Assembly: GCA_963766605.1 (NCBI GenBank)
Contig: CAVYAT010000001.1
Span: forward strand, 806,001 to 870,000
Source of the DNA: AC-49 sp963766605
Lineage (GTDB): Bacteria > Actinomycetota > Thermoleophilia > Solirubrobacterales > Solirubrobacteraceae
Direction: 5' to 3'
Length of the DNA stretch: 64,000 nt
The position numbers and the translations under genes are program-made. The notes below the pieces were generated by a model. It did no database searches. It saw nothing but the letters and a program-made list of their open reading frames with translations, and was not told the DNA's origin. Positions 55,904 to 64,000 of this stretch are shown piece after piece. Within the stretch, counting starts at the first letter, position 1; each line of letters opens with the position of its first letter.

Positions 55904-56822
55904 AGAACGCGGCGCGGGTGAAGCACTTCGGTCGGCGGTGGTAATGCTGCGGCGGGACGTGGCGCGGCTGGTGGAAGACCTTCGTGTGTGGGCCGGGGTG
56001 GATCGTCAGGAGCCGCGCGGTCCGGGCGGTCAGGGGGATCCGCTCGTACGTGGGGACGCGGAAGGTCAGCGTTATGCGGCCGAGGTCAACGGTCCCGTCG
56101 ACCGGCGCGAACGTCGTCGGGTCGACGTCGTAGACGAACCGCAGGCCGTGACGGCCCGGGAGGTGCGTGGCGACGAGCCGGCGCACCGTGCGACCGCGCA
56201 CCACGCGCGTTCCCTCGTCAACGACCTTCCCGGTCGCGAGCGCCGCGCGCAGCTGCGCGGCCGGATCGCCGCTGCCCCGCGCCAGTCCGAAGAACTGGCT
56301 CGGCACCGCCTGCTGGGCCGTCGACCGCGGGTAGACCGTGATCATGTCGCGCGCCGGGTTGTACGACCGCAGTCGGCCGTCGGCGAACGTGTATTGCACG
56401 AGGCCGTAGATCGGGTACCCGTCGTAGCCAAACCCCACGCCGAAGCCCTGGTGGGGCTTTCGCGGGAACGGCGGCGGGATGCGCTGCGTCATCCGCCAGC
56501 GCAGCGGGTCGTCGGTCGACCAGGTCTCTGTGGGCGGCTGGCGGGCGAAGGCGAGCGCGCCGGGCCCGCCGTGCGCCGAGGTCGTCATGACGATGTGAAT
56601 GATGTCCCGGCCCGGAGTCAGCTGCGCGCGGGCCCGTGCGATGACGTCGACCTGACCGCCGCCCGGCACGCCGGCCAGAACCACCGCCATCGCCGCTGCG
56701 CCGATCACCACCGCCGCGCCGGTTGCAACGCGGCGACGGCGTCGGCGGCGGCGCAGGCGCTGCGTCGAGTCCACCAACCCACGGCCGAACTCGTCCAGGT
56801 AGACGTCGAGCTCGTCGGTCAT
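55872..56822 (-). CDS. Putative membrane anti-sigma protein
   Basis: A 316-residue protein. A cytosolic N-terminal 30 residues includes a run of about nine arginines (TQRLRRRRRRRRVATG), followed by one membrane segment (GAAVVIGAAAMAVVLAGV) and a large extracytoplasmic region, mostly beta-strand with VRRLVATHLPGRHGLRF. There is no ZAS motif (HxxxCxxC). The gene overlaps the ECF sigma stop (ATGA), so the anti-sigma role comes from context. The outer domain may sense an envelope signal; the C-terminus is basic and contains two cysteines. Confidence 0.65.
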   Translation of the reverse strand: MTDELDVYLDEFGRGLVDSTQRLRRRRRRRRVATGAAVVIGAAAMAVVLAGVPGGGQVDVIARARAQLTPGRDIIHIVMTTSAHGGPGALAFARQPPTETWSTDDPLRWRMTQRIPPPFPRKPHQGFGVGFGYDGYPIYGLVQYTFADGRLRSYNPARDMITVYPRSTAQQAVPSQFFGLARGSGDPAAQLRAALATGKVVDEGTRVVRGRTVRRLVATHLPGRHGLRFVYDVDPTTFAPVDGTVDLGRITLTFRVPTYERIPLTARTARLLTIHPGPHTKVFHQPRHVPPQHYHRRPKCFTRAAFFRCRAEGLLH

Positions 56823-57346
56823 CGCGTCATCGCCTTCGTCGTGGGTCGGTCCAGCAACTCGCCGAGCGCGGCCAGCCCGCGCGATACGCGCACCCGCGCC
56901 GCGCCTTCGCTGATGCCCAGCCGCTGCGCGACATCGCCGTAGGGCAGCTCCTCGACGACCCGCAGCGCCACCGCGCTTCGCACCGGCTCGCTGAGCTGGG
57001 CCAGCGCCGTCGCCAGCTCGCCTCGCAGCTCGCGCAGGCCGGCGCGGTGCTCGATCTCGGCCAGCGCCTCCGGCGTCGCGGGCGGGCGCTCAAGCCGCAG
57101 CCGCCGCAGGGCCCGTTGCTCGATCGCCCCGCGGCGGTAGAACTGCGCCAGCTGGCGCTGGGCGATCCCGTACAGCCACGCACCGGCCTCTGCCTCGCTC
57201 GTCCCGCGAAACCGCCGCAGGCCGACGACCGCCTGCGCGAAGGTCTCGGCCCACAGGTCGAGCGCGATCTGTGCGTCGGCGGTGCGCCTCGCGAAGAACA
57301 CGAGCAGCTCCTCACGGTGGCGACGGTAGAGCGCCTCGGCGTCCAT
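56819..57346 (-). CDS. ECF sigma-70 factor
   Basis: A 175-residue extracytoplasmic-function sigma factor. Region 2 shows LYRRHREELLVFFARRT with LDLWAETFAQAVVGLRRF, and region 4 shows LSEPVRSAVALRVVEELPYG and DVAQRLGISEGAARVRVSRG, with the helix-turn-helix. It is the first gene of a two-gene unit with the anti-sigma gene. A TGTAAC sequence lies about 30 bases upstream, but spacing to a CGT -10 is not convincing, so autoregulation is only suggested. Confidence 0.9.
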   Translation of the reverse strand: MDAEALYRRHREELLVFFARRTADAQIALDLWAETFAQAVVGLRRFRGTSEAEAGAWLYGIAQRQLAQFYRRGAIEQRALRRLRLERPPATPEALAEIEHRAGLRELRGELATALAQLSEPVRSAVALRVVEELPYGDVAQRLGISEGAARVRVSRGLAALGELLDRPTTKAMTR

Positions 57347-57393
57347 CGCGGCCTAGGTTGCACGAACGCGCCGCAGTGTTACAAAGCCTGCGC

Positions 57394-58668
57394 TCAGCCC
57401 GGCGCGCGCACGCCCAGCAGGCCCAGCGGGATCGCCGCCGCCATCGCGCGGTAGCCCGCGGCGCTCAGGTGCAGGTGGTCGCTGCCGTCGTAGGCGGGCT
57501 TGAGGTGGCCCGGGCGGGCGGGGTCGCGGACCGCCCGGTCGAAGTCGATCACGCCGTCGGAGTAGCGCTGGCGGCGGATCCAGGTGTTGATCGTCGTGCG
57601 GATCTTGTTCGTGGCCGCGCTGCCGTAGCGCCCGGACTTCGACGCGGTGCCCTCGGCCGGCGTGATCGTGCCGAGCTGGACGCGCAGCCCCGCCTGGTGC
57701 AGGATCATCACGATCCGCTTGAGCCCCGTGTTGACCTGATTGGCGCTGGCCCCGGCCAAGCCCAGGTCGTTGATGCCCTCGAGCACGATCACGTCGGTGA
57801 CGCCGGCCTGGTTGATCGCGTCGGAGCGCAGCCGCGCGATTGCGCTCGGCCCACCCGTTCCGCCGCCCTTGAGGATCTGGTTGCCACCGATCCCCGCGTT
57901 GACCACCGACATCCGCGAGCCGACGTCGATCACGCGGCGGGCGAGATAGTCGGGGTAGCGGACGTTCTTGTCGATGCCGGCCGTGCTTTCGACGCCCGGC
58001 GAGCGATTGCCGCGGTAGCCGTCGGTGATCGAGTCGCCGAGCGTCACGATCGCGCCGGCCGACGCCGACGCCTGGACATCGATCCCGTCGAGGAAGTACC
58101 AGCCGTTGGAGAACGTCCCGGCGGTGGTCTGGGTGAACGCGGTGGCGGCGCCGTCGGACGCGTGATCGCCGCTGCCGGCCGGGCTCAGATAATTCGTCTG
58201 GCGGGTGAGGCGGTGCTCGGTCGGGTTGGCGATCGTCCCCGCGACGTAAACGCTGACCGCAAGGTTCTGGAAGGCCGCGAACGTCAGGTCGACCGGGTCG
58301 CTGACTGCGTCCTGCCCGGCAGCGATCGTCACCGCCGCGGCGCCCCCGAACGTCACCGGCCGCTGCGAGCCGGCGACCAGCGCCGCGCCATCGGCCTCCA
58401 GGCCGACCGTGACGTGGTCGAGGACGATCGGCTGCCTGCCGAAGCGGTTGCTGAGGTGCACGCGCAGCGTCTGGCCGCCGAGATGCGGCGCGACGATCAT
58501 CCGCACGGTCTGACCGTCCAGCGACGGCTGCGTCCGGCTTGCGTCGCTCGGGCTCGCGGCCCACGAGGCCACCCAGTGCGGCCCGGCCGCCCGGGGCACA
58601 CCCGCCAGCGAGACGCCCGCGACGCCCAGCGCCACCGCGATTGCCAACGCGAGAATCGAGATCCGCAC
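57394..58668 (-). CDS. Secreted SGNH/GDSL esterase-lipase-like hydrolase
   Basis: A 424-residue exported hydrolase. The signal peptide MRISILALAIAVALGVAGV is followed by a beta-rich N-terminal domain (to about residue 205), then the SGNH domain. Block I is VTLGDSITDGYRG (nucleophile Ser), block II GIGGNQIL, block III GINDLG, and block V SDHLHLSAAGYRAM with the catalytic Asp-x-x-His. This layout matches bacterial GDSL esterases with an accessory N-terminal domain (some are acetylxylan esterases). Substrate not determined. The gene is flanked by non-related genes. Confidence 0.88.
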   Translation of the reverse strand: MRISILALAIAVALGVAGVSLAGVPRAAGPHWVASWAASPSDASRTQPSLDGQTVRMIVAPHLGGQTLRVHLSNRFGRQPIVLDHVTVGLEADGAALVAGSQRPVTFGGAAAVTIAAGQDAVSDPVDLTFAAFQNLAVSVYVAGTIANPTEHRLTRQTNYLSPAGSGDHASDGAATAFTQTTAGTFSNGWYFLDGIDVQASASAGAIVTLGDSITDGYRGNRSPGVESTAGIDKNVRYPDYLARRVIDVGSRMSVVNAGIGGNQILKGGGTGGPSAIARLRSDAINQAGVTDVIVLEGINDLGLAGASANQVNTGLKRIVMILHQAGLRVQLGTITPAEGTASKSGRYGSAATNKIRTTINTWIRRQRYSDGVIDFDRAVRDPARPGHLKPAYDGSDHLHLSAAGYRAMAAAIPLGLLGVRAPG

Positions 58669-58715
58669 CCGCCCAGGCTAATGACCGCCCGCGCCGGGAA
58701 CGCCGGTGCGGGGGA

Positions 58716-59117
58716 TCAGGTACCCGCGGCCTGGAGGCCGACGTCCGCCCCCAGCTGCTGCTGGAGTCCCGCCGTGTCCATGTAGGTGTCCTTGCGGGCG
58801 ACGAGGTCGTCGCGGATCTGGAAGACGTCGAGGCCGTCGACGGCAAACGCGGCGCCGTTGGACGTTCCGGAGACGACGTACTCGGTCACGATGTGCCCCT
58901 CACCGAAGTGGACCGTCTTGGTCTCGAAATGCAGATCTGGCGCCAGCGCGAACAGCGCGACGATCGCGTCGCGCGTCGCGGGCGCACCGACCGCTGCCTC
59001 GCCCATGCCGTGCGTGTGAAAGACGGTGTCCTCGGTGTGCATGGCGATGATCGCGTCCGGATCGTGAGCGGCCCATGCCGCGTGGTAGCGCATCGCCAGA
59101 TCGACGTGTTCAGTCAT
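58716..59117 (-). CDS. SnoaL-like/NTF2-fold protein
   Basis: A 133-residue cytosolic protein. The SnoaL-like cone fold is suggested by YHAAWAAHDPDAIIAMHTED near the N-terminus, TRDAIVALFALAPDLHFE in the middle and DGLDVFQIRDDLVARKDTYMD near the end. The family includes polyketide cyclases, isomerases and many proteins of unknown function. No partner gene suggests a pathway. It is divergent from the aminotransferase gene. Confidence 0.82.
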   Translation of the reverse strand: MTEHVDLAMRYHAAWAAHDPDAIIAMHTEDTVFHTHGMGEAAVGAPATRDAIVALFALAPDLHFETKTVHFGEGHIVTEYVVSGTSNGAAFAVDGLDVFQIRDDLVARKDTYMDTAGLQQQLGADVGLQAAGT

Positions 59118-59225
59118 TGCGTTCGACCGTACGCCCGTATCGCGACGTAGTCAACGCGGGGCGCGGCGACGGCACTGCGACGATGTGGCCTACCCCGTTC
59201 GCTCAGGATTGGACACAGCGGCCGG

Positions 59226-59255
59226 TGGACAGCGTGATGGCCACGCACCTACAGT
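59226..59255 (+). promoter_or_regulatory. Promoter of the aminotransferase gene
   Basis: TGGACA (59226-59231) as -35, an 18-base spacer and TACAGT (59250-59255) as -10 lie 7 bases before the ATG at 59263. This is the best-formed promoter in the window and predicts a leaderless mRNA. Confidence 0.5.
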
Positions 59256-59262
59256 GGCGCGC

Positions 59263-60633
59263 ATGGCCGCCACCGAGCACGACCGACTCCAGAGCGCCGC
59301 GCGCGAGCATCTGCTCCAGCACTTCGCGCCGCCGACGATCGACGACCTGCTGGTCATCGAGCGCGGCGAGGGCCCGTACGTGTTCGACACGCGCGGCAAG
59401 CGCTACATCGACGCGCTGTCGAGCCTGTTCTGCGCCCAGATCGGCTACAGCTACGGCGAGGAGATGACGGCCGCCGCCGGCCGGCAGCTGACGACGCTGG
59501 CCTTCAACACGAACTGGGCCAGCGCCCATCCGCCGGCGATCGACCTGGCCTCCAAGCTCGCCGAACTCGCGCCGGGGGACCTCAACCGCGTGCTGTTCAC
59601 CAGCGGCGGCTCGGAGTCCGTCGAGGCGGCGTGGAAGCTGTGTCGCGAGTACCACCTGGCCAACGGCCAGCCGCAGCGTACGAAGGCGATCGCGCGCGAC
59701 ATCGCCTATCACGGCGTCACCCTCGGCGCGCTGTCGTTCACCGGCGTCGATCGCTTCAAGGCGCCGTTCGGCCGGGCACCGATCGACGTGAGTCACGTCT
59801 CCAACACCAACGCGTTCCGCGCCCCCGACGGCGACGACCCGCAGGCGTTCTGCGCGCGGCTGCTGGCCGAGGTCGAAGAGGCGATCGTCGCCGCCGGCGC
59901 CGACGAGGTCGCGCTGATCATCGCCGAGCCGATCCAGAACGCCGGCGGCTGCCTCGTCGCCCCGCCGGGCTACTGGAAGGGCCTGCGCGAGCTGGCCGAC
60001 AGGTACGGCGCGCTGCTGATGGCCGATGAGGTCATCTCGGGCTGCGGGCGCCTCGGCGAGTGGTTCGCGATCGACCGCGAGGGTGTCGCGCCCGATCTCG
60101 TGTCGCTGGCCAAGGGACTGACGTCGGCCTACGCACCGATGGGCGCCGTCGTCGCCGGCGACCGCGTGGTCGAACCGCTGATCGAGCGCAACCAGACGTT
60201 CCGCCACGGCATCACGTTTGGCGGCCACCCGGTCGCCGCGGCGATCGCACTGGCCAACATCGAGATCTTCGAGCGCGACGGCATCCTCGAGAACGTCCGC
60301 GGGCTCGAGGGCCACCTCGAGTCGCGGCTACGCGAGCTGCTGAGTCTGCCGATCGTCGGCGACGTTCGCGGCCGCGGCTTCTTCTGGGCCTTCGAGCTCG
60401 TCGCCGACAGCGACAACACCCGCTTCGACCAGGCCCAGCGCGACGACCTGCTGCGCGGCTTCCTGCCCCGCCGGTTGCGCGAGGCCGGCCTGATCGCGCG
60501 CTGCGACGACCGCGGCGACAGCACGCTTCAGATCGCCCCGCCGCTCATCAGCGACGCCGCGCTGCTGGACGAGATCGCCGCCGGCCTCGGCGAGGTGCTG
60601 ACCGACGCCGGCGCCCACATGGGCGTCAGCTGA
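59263..60633 (+). CDS. Class III PLP-dependent aminotransferase
   Basis: A 456-residue aminotransferase of the omega-amino acid:pyruvate group. The PLP lysine is Lys284 in SLAKGLTSAYAPMGAVV. Other markers are FTSGGSESVEAAWKL, IIAEPIQNAGG and LMADEVISGCGRLG, with GITFGGHPVAAAIALANIE. Beta-alanine is a likely amino donor, because the convergent neighbours encode dihydropyrimidinase and ureidopropionase-like enzymes that would make it; this is inference. The hairpin repeat copy B begins at the last base of its stop codon. Confidence 0.88.
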   Translation: MAATEHDRLQSAAREHLLQHFAPPTIDDLLVIERGEGPYVFDTRGKRYIDALSSLFCAQIGYSYGEEMTAAAGRQLTTLAFNTNWASAHPPAIDLASKLAELAPGDLNRVLFTSGGSESVEAAWKLCREYHLANGQPQRTKAIARDIAYHGVTLGALSFTGVDRFKAPFGRAPIDVSHVSNTNAFRAPDGDDPQAFCARLLAEVEEAIVAAGADEVALIIAEPIQNAGGCLVAPPGYWKGLRELADRYGALLMADEVISGCGRLGEWFAIDREGVAPDLVSLAKGLTSAYAPMGAVVAGDRVVEPLIERNQTFRHGITFGGHPVAAAIALANIEIFERDGILENVRGLEGHLESRLRELLSLPIVGDVRGRGFFWAFELVADSDNTRFDQAQRDDLLRGFLPRRLREAGLIARCDDRGDSTLQIAPPLISDAALLDEIAAGLGEVLTDAGAHMGVS

Positions 60634-60684
60634 CCGCGAACGTCCCTGACTACCCCGTATGGGCAACAGTCCGGGACGTTCGCG
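60633..60684 (+). repeat. Long hairpin repeat, copy B
   Basis: CGCGAACGTCCC (60635-60646) and GGGACGTTCGCG (60673-60684) form a perfect 12-base-pair stem with a 26-base loop that holds GACTACCCCG. The element starts at the last base of the aminotransferase TGA and ends 6 bases before the convergent LLM gene's stop. It matches the reverse complement of copy A (10351-10404) at 44 of 52 bases. Its position suggests a bidirectional terminator or a REP-like element. Confidence 0.8.
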
Positions 60685-60689
60685 CCCCC

Positions 60690-61709
60690 TCAGGACTTCG
60701 CTGCGACCCGCTCGGACACGAACGGGATCACGCGCTCGCCGTAGGCCTGAAGCGTCCCGTCCTTGTCGTCGTGCTGGAGGTACAGCGCGAACTGGTCGAC
60801 GCCGAGCGCCTCGAGCTCCTGCAGCCGCGCGATCTGTGCCGCCGGCGGGCCGATCAGGCAGAAGCGGTCGACGATCTCGTCGGTGACGAACGTCGTGTGC
60901 GTGTTGCCGGCACGTCCGTGCTCGTTGTAGTCGTAGCCCTCGCGCTCGGTGATGTAGTCGGTGAGCGCGGCCGGCACGCCGCCGGCGTCGGGGCCGTGGT
61001 GGCGCAGGATGTCGGCGACGTGGTTGCCGACCATCCCGCCGAACCAGCGGCACTGGTCGCGGGCGTGGGCGAGATCGTCGGAGACGTAGGCCGGCGCGGC
61101 GACGCAGATCGTGATCGCGTCGGGATCGCGACCGGCAGCGACCGCCGCCTCGCGCACCGTCGCGATCGACCACTGCGTGATCGTCGGGTCGGCGAGCTGG
61201 AGGATGAACCCGTCGCCGACCTCGCCGGCCGTCGCCAGCGCGCGCGGCCCGTAGCCCGCGACCCAGACCTCCAGCCGCGAGTCGGGGTTCCACGGGAACC
61301 GCAGCGTCGTGCCCTTGTAGTCGACCGACTCGCCGTTGGCCAGCCCGCGGATCACCTGGACGCACTCGCGCAGCTCGGCGAGCTTGACCGGCGAGCCGTT
61401 GATGACCCGCACCGCGCTGTCGCCGCGCCCGATCCCACAGACCGTCCGGTTGCCGTACATCTCGTTGAGCGTCGCGAACAGCGACGCGGTGACCGTCCAA
61501 TCGCGCGTCGCCGGGTTGGTGACCATCGGCCCGACGGTCAGCCGGTGGGTCTCGGCGAGGATCCGGCTGTAGATGACGAACGGCTCCTCCCACAGCAGGT
61601 GCGAGTCGAACGTCCACGCGTGCGAGAACCCGTAGGTCTCCGCGCGCTTGGCCAGGTCGATGACCCGCTGGGCGGGCGGGTCGGTCTGCAGGACGACGCC
61701 GAAGTCCAT
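60690..61709 (-). CDS. Luciferase-like (LLM class) F420-dependent oxidoreductase
   Basis: A 339-residue TIM-barrel oxidoreductase of the bacterial luciferase-like superfamily, with MDFGVVLQTDPPAQRVIDLA at the N-terminus, GFSHAWTFDSHLLWEEPF, and the F420-type segment VCGIGRGDSAVRVI. The C-terminal half contains AGYGPRALATAGEVGDGFIL. It is 6 bases downstream of the M20 hydrolase stop, at the end of a pyrimidine-degradation-like operon. No dihydropyrimidine dehydrogenase (PydA) is seen in the window, so it could fill a reductive or oxidative step in that pathway. The substrate is unproven. Confidence 0.87.
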   Translation of the reverse strand: MDFGVVLQTDPPAQRVIDLAKRAETYGFSHAWTFDSHLLWEEPFVIYSRILAETHRLTVGPMVTNPATRDWTVTASLFATLNEMYGNRTVCGIGRGDSAVRVINGSPVKLAELRECVQVIRGLANGESVDYKGTTLRFPWNPDSRLEVWVAGYGPRALATAGEVGDGFILQLADPTITQWSIATVREAAVAAGRDPDAITICVAAPAYVSDDLAHARDQCRWFGGMVGNHVADILRHHGPDAGGVPAALTDYITEREGYDYNEHGRAGNTHTTFVTDEIVDRFCLIGPPAAQIARLQELEALGVDQFALYLQHDDKDGTLQAYGERVIPFVSERVAAKS

Positions 61710-61715
61710 CGATTG

Positions 61716-62984
61716 CTACTCCTTCTCGAGATCGCCGGCCGCGATCAGGTCCAGGGCGCCGGCCACCGTGCGGCCGTATGCCTCGATCGCGACGCGCAGG
61801 GCGTCGCCGGGCGAGTCCTCCACCTCCGTGTGCGAGAGCGGCGGGTCGGACTGCGCGAAGATCATCACCGTCGGCACGCGCCGGCCGATCTCGGTCGCGT
61901 CGTGCAGCGGCCCGCTCGGGATCGGCTCCCCGTCGCCGCCCCCGGCCGCCTCGACCGACGCCCGCGCGAGCGCGACGAGCTGCGGCGCGAACGGCGTCGG
62001 CGTCGCACCGAAGACGCGACGGATCTCGACCGTGCAGTCGAACTTCGCCGCCGCGTCCTCGCACGCCGCCTGACACTCGCGTGCCATCGCCGCGAGCGTC
62101 GCCGCGTCGAGGTGGCGCATGTCGAGCATCATCTCGCTGGCGCCCGCGACGGCGGTGATCACCGCCGGCTCGGAGCGGATCGAACCGACGGTCGCGACGC
62201 CGCCGTTGCGGATGCCGACGTCGCGGATCTCCAGCGACGCCGTCGCCGCCGCCGCGAGCGTGTCGCGGCGCAGGTGCATCGGCGTCGAGCCGGCGTGCGC
62301 CGACTGTCCGGCGAAGTTCACGAGGAAGCGCTCATCGCCGACCGTTCCCGCGACCGCCGACGCGAGCCGCCCGGTGTCCAGCAGCACCGGGCCCTGCTCG
62401 ATGTGCAGCTCGAAGTAGGCCAGCGCACCGTCGAGGCGTTCGGAGGCCGCCCCAGCGCCGTCGAGGTCGATGTCGTTCTCGGCCAGCGCTTCCTGGAGCC
62501 GCATGCCGTCGGCGTCGAGCAGGTCGCGGACCTCGTCGGGGTCGAGCGTCCCCGCGACGGCCGACGAGCCCAGCAGCGAGCGCCCGAAGCGCGCGCCCTC
62601 CTCGTCGGCCCAGTCGACCAGCGCCACCGACAGCGGCGGCGGCGAGCCGAGCGCGGCCAGCGCGCGCATCGTGCCCAGCGCGGTCAGGATCCCCAGCGCG
62701 CCGTCGAGCCACCCGCCCGACGGCACGGCGTCGATGTGCGAGCCGACGATGATGAACTCGTCGCGCTCGCCCGGCAGGTGCGCCCACAGGTTGCCGGCCT
62801 CGTCGCGGTCGACCGTCAATCCGGGCAGCTCGTCGAGCTTGCTCTGAAGCCACGCGCGTGCGGCGCGCCAGTCGGCCGACCACGCCAGGCGCTTGGCTCC
62901 CGCGTGCTTGCCGCCGCTGGCCGTCGCGAGCTCGTCGAGGTCGGCCAGGACGCCGTCGACGTCGATCGACAGCGCCACCGTCAT
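61716..62984 (-). CDS. M20-family amidohydrolase, N-carbamoyl-beta-alanine amidohydrolase-like
   Basis: A 422-residue zinc-dependent amidohydrolase of the allantoate amidohydrolase/beta-ureidopropionase/L-carbamoylase group. Metal ligands are seen in GSHIDAVPSGGWLDGALG (His, Asp) and in DEEGARFG, with ELHIEQGPVL and the C-terminal PPLSHTEVEDSPG. The substrate is likely N-carbamoyl-beta-alanine because dihydropyrimidinase is the upstream gene. The ATG at 62984 overlaps its stop (ATGA). It should release beta-alanine, CO2 and ammonia in the cytosol. An allantoate or hydantoin role is possible. Confidence 0.88.
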   Translation of the reverse strand: MTVALSIDVDGVLADLDELATASGGKHAGAKRLAWSADWRAARAWLQSKLDELPGLTVDRDEAGNLWAHLPGERDEFIIVGSHIDAVPSGGWLDGALGILTALGTMRALAALGSPPPLSVALVDWADEEGARFGRSLLGSSAVAGTLDPDEVRDLLDADGMRLQEALAENDIDLDGAGAASERLDGALAYFELHIEQGPVLLDTGRLASAVAGTVGDERFLVNFAGQSAHAGSTPMHLRRDTLAAAATASLEIRDVGIRNGGVATVGSIRSEPAVITAVAGASEMMLDMRHLDAATLAAMARECQAACEDAAAKFDCTVEIRRVFGATPTPFAPQLVALARASVEAAGGGDGEPIPSGPLHDATEIGRRVPTVMIFAQSDPPLSHTEVEDSPGDALRVAIEAYGRTVAGALDLIAAGDLEKE

Positions 62985-64000
62985 GCGGTGACGACGTGCG
63001 GGGCGGTCGTGGCCCGCGCCACGAAGCGGCCGTGGCCGGGCGAGGTCTTGATCTCCCCCTGGTCGTAGACGAGCGTCCCGCGGCAGTACGTCTGGCGCAC
63101 CGACGCGCTCGCGGTCTCGCCTTCGTAGAGGTCGTAATCGACGTTCATGAACGACGTCGCCGTGCCGTACGGCTTGGGGGCGCTGGGGTCGAAGACGACG
63201 ATGTCGGCGTGCTTGCCGGGCGTGATCGAGCCCTTGTCGGTCAGGCCGAAGCGCCGCGCGACCGTCGTGCTCGTACGGTCGACGAGCTGCTCGGGCGTGA
63301 TGTGGCCCGCCACGACGCCTTCGTCCCACAGCTTGGCGAGGCGGTGCTGGATGACCGGCAGGCCGTTGGGGACGAGCGAGAAGTCGTCTAGGCCGCGGGA
63401 CTTCTGCTCATCGTTGAACGGGCAGTGGTCGGTCGAGACGCTCTCGAGCACGCCGCGGTCGAGGTAGTCCCAGAGCGGCGCGTGGTTGGCGGCGTCGCGC
63501 AGCGGCGGCGAGCAGATGTAGCGACAGCCCTGCACGCCCGGCTTGCGCAGGTCGTCGATCGTGTTGACGAGGTACTGGGTGCACGTCTCGCCCGTCACCG
63601 GCGCTCCGCGCTGCTGCGCCGCCTCGATCTCGGCCGCCGCAGCGGCGCACGTCACATGGACGACGAACAGTTGCGTGCCGACCGCCTCGGCGATCCGGGC
63701 CGCGCGATCGGTCGCCTCGGCCTCGACCATCTCGGGCCGCGTCAGCGCGTGGTTGATCGCCGACGTGTCTCCGGCCGCCAACGCGCGGGAGACGTAGAGG
63801 TCGACGAGGTCGCCGTTCTCCGCGTGAACCATCGTGAGCGCGCCGAGGTCGCGCGCGCGCTCCATGACGGCCGCCATCTCGTCGTCGCGAACCATCAGCG
63901 CGCCCTTGTAGGCCATGAACAGCTTGAACGACGTGACGCCGGCCTGGACCATCGCCTCCATGTCGTCGATCGCCGCCGGAGTGGCGGCGCTGATCGCCAT
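62981..64000 (-). CDS. hydA: Dihydropyrimidinase/hydantoinase, N-terminal part outside the window
   Basis: The last 339 residues of a cyclic amidohydrolase that opens dihydrouracil, dihydrothymine or hydantoin rings. The metal-bridging carbamylated lysine is in SFKLFMAYKG. Metal-ligand histidines are in MVHAENGD and VVHVTCA, and the catalytic aspartate is in STDHCPFND. The C-terminal composite-domain strands include GKHADIVVFDPSAPKPYG. Known enzymes are about 460 residues, so about 120 N-terminal residues lie beyond the right edge. It overlaps the M20 gene by ATGA and probably leads that operon. Confidence 0.92.
   Translation of the reverse strand: MAISAATPAAIDDMEAMVQAGVTSFKLFMAYKGALMVRDDEMAAVMERARDLGALTMVHAENGDLVDLYVSRALAAGDTSAINHALTRPEMVEAEATDRAARIAEAVGTQLFVVHVTCAAAAAEIEAAQQRGAPVTGETCTQYLVNTIDDLRKPGVQGCRYICSPPLRDAANHAPLWDYLDRGVLESVSTDHCPFNDEQKSRGLDDFSLVPNGLPVIQHRLAKLWDEGVVAGHITPEQLVDRTSTTVARRFGLTDKGSITPGKHADIVVFDPSAPKPYGTATSFMNVDYDLYEGETASASVRQTYCRGTLVYDQGEIKTSPGHGRFVARATTAPHVVTA

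Noticed and set aside
60060..63068. Long plus-strand frame across the pyrimidine cluster
   Set aside because: It crosses the 3' end of the aminotransferase and runs antisense to two well-supported enzymes.

Overview
The window is very GC-rich, gene-dense bacterial chromosome with almost no long non-coding sequence. Several genes point to a high-GC actinobacterium: a fused 2-oxoglutarate decarboxylase/E2 protein of the Kgd type, a NucS mismatch endonuclease, an F420-type luciferase-like oxidoreductase, a single large aconitase, and many GTG starts. My best guess is the Thermoleophilia/Solirubrobacterales; this is inference from gene content and the style of the secreted proteins, not from a marker gene. 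I see no insertion sequence, prophage or CRISPR array.

Layout. 1-8.1 kb: the 3' part of kgd, a SHOCT protein, a secreted zinc-metalloprotease-like protein and an MFS exporter fused to a MarR-like domain. 8.1-10.9 kb (minus strand): a repair-flavoured group, GNAT acetyltransferase, nucS, enoyl-CoA hydratase, alkyltransferase-like protein and YjbQ, with a long hairpin repeat after the GNAT gene. 10.9-15.8 kb: two tandem paralogous secreted clan GH-A hydrolases and a J-domain/TPR protein. 16-22 kb: a small hypothetical, ettA, a secreted beta-propeller protein, a PadR/enoyl-CoA isomerase operon with a clear operator, and a methyltransferase. 22-30.5 kb: HAD phosphatase, YdeI-like protein and M42 peptidase operon; a divergent operon of CDF exporter, degenerate histidine kinase, lipoprotein and DUF4389 protein; aconitase with a divergent LysR regulator. 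30.5-37.3 kb: cell-envelope and secreted proteins (beta-lactamase-like, lytic transglycosylase-like, NlpC/P60 lipoprotein, RTX-repeat protein), a DnaC-like ATPase and an RsbW-like kinase. 37.3-38.9 kb: tRNA-Asp and an arsenic module (arsR, aquaporin, arsC). 38.9-50.6 kb: a complete L-arabinoside operon under a LacI regulator. 50.6-58.7 kb: secreted proteins, a two-component pair, and an ECF sigma/anti-sigma pair. 58.7-64 kb: a class III aminotransferase convergent with a hydantoinase/ureidopropionase/F420-oxidoreductase cluster, probably for reductive pyrimidine degradation.

How the genes work together. The arabinose operon (minus strand, 49304 to 38947) holds a CUT1 sugar ABC transporter, its ATPase, a GH127 beta-L-arabinofuranosidase and AraA, AraD and AraB. 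Two abutting perfect palindromes lie between it and the divergent lacI gene. Imported arabinosides would be cleaved inside the cell and enter the pentose phosphate pathway as D-xylulose 5-phosphate. The arsenic module pairs an arsenate reductase with an aquaporin instead of an arsenite pump.

Gene expression signals. Operons are packed by 4-base NTGA overlaps, and all four forms (ATGA, GTGA, TTGA, CTGA) occur; the CTGA case gives araD a CTG start. Several single genes have a TANNNT box 6-7 bases before the start codon and no Shine-Dalgarno sequence, which suggests leaderless transcripts.

Most unusual items: a pair of about 52-base hairpin repeats placed just after stop codons 50 kb apart, a metal-exporter-linked histidine kinase whose phosphoacceptor histidine is replaced by glutamate, the CTG start of araD, the MFS-MarR fusion, and the operator-like palindromes.
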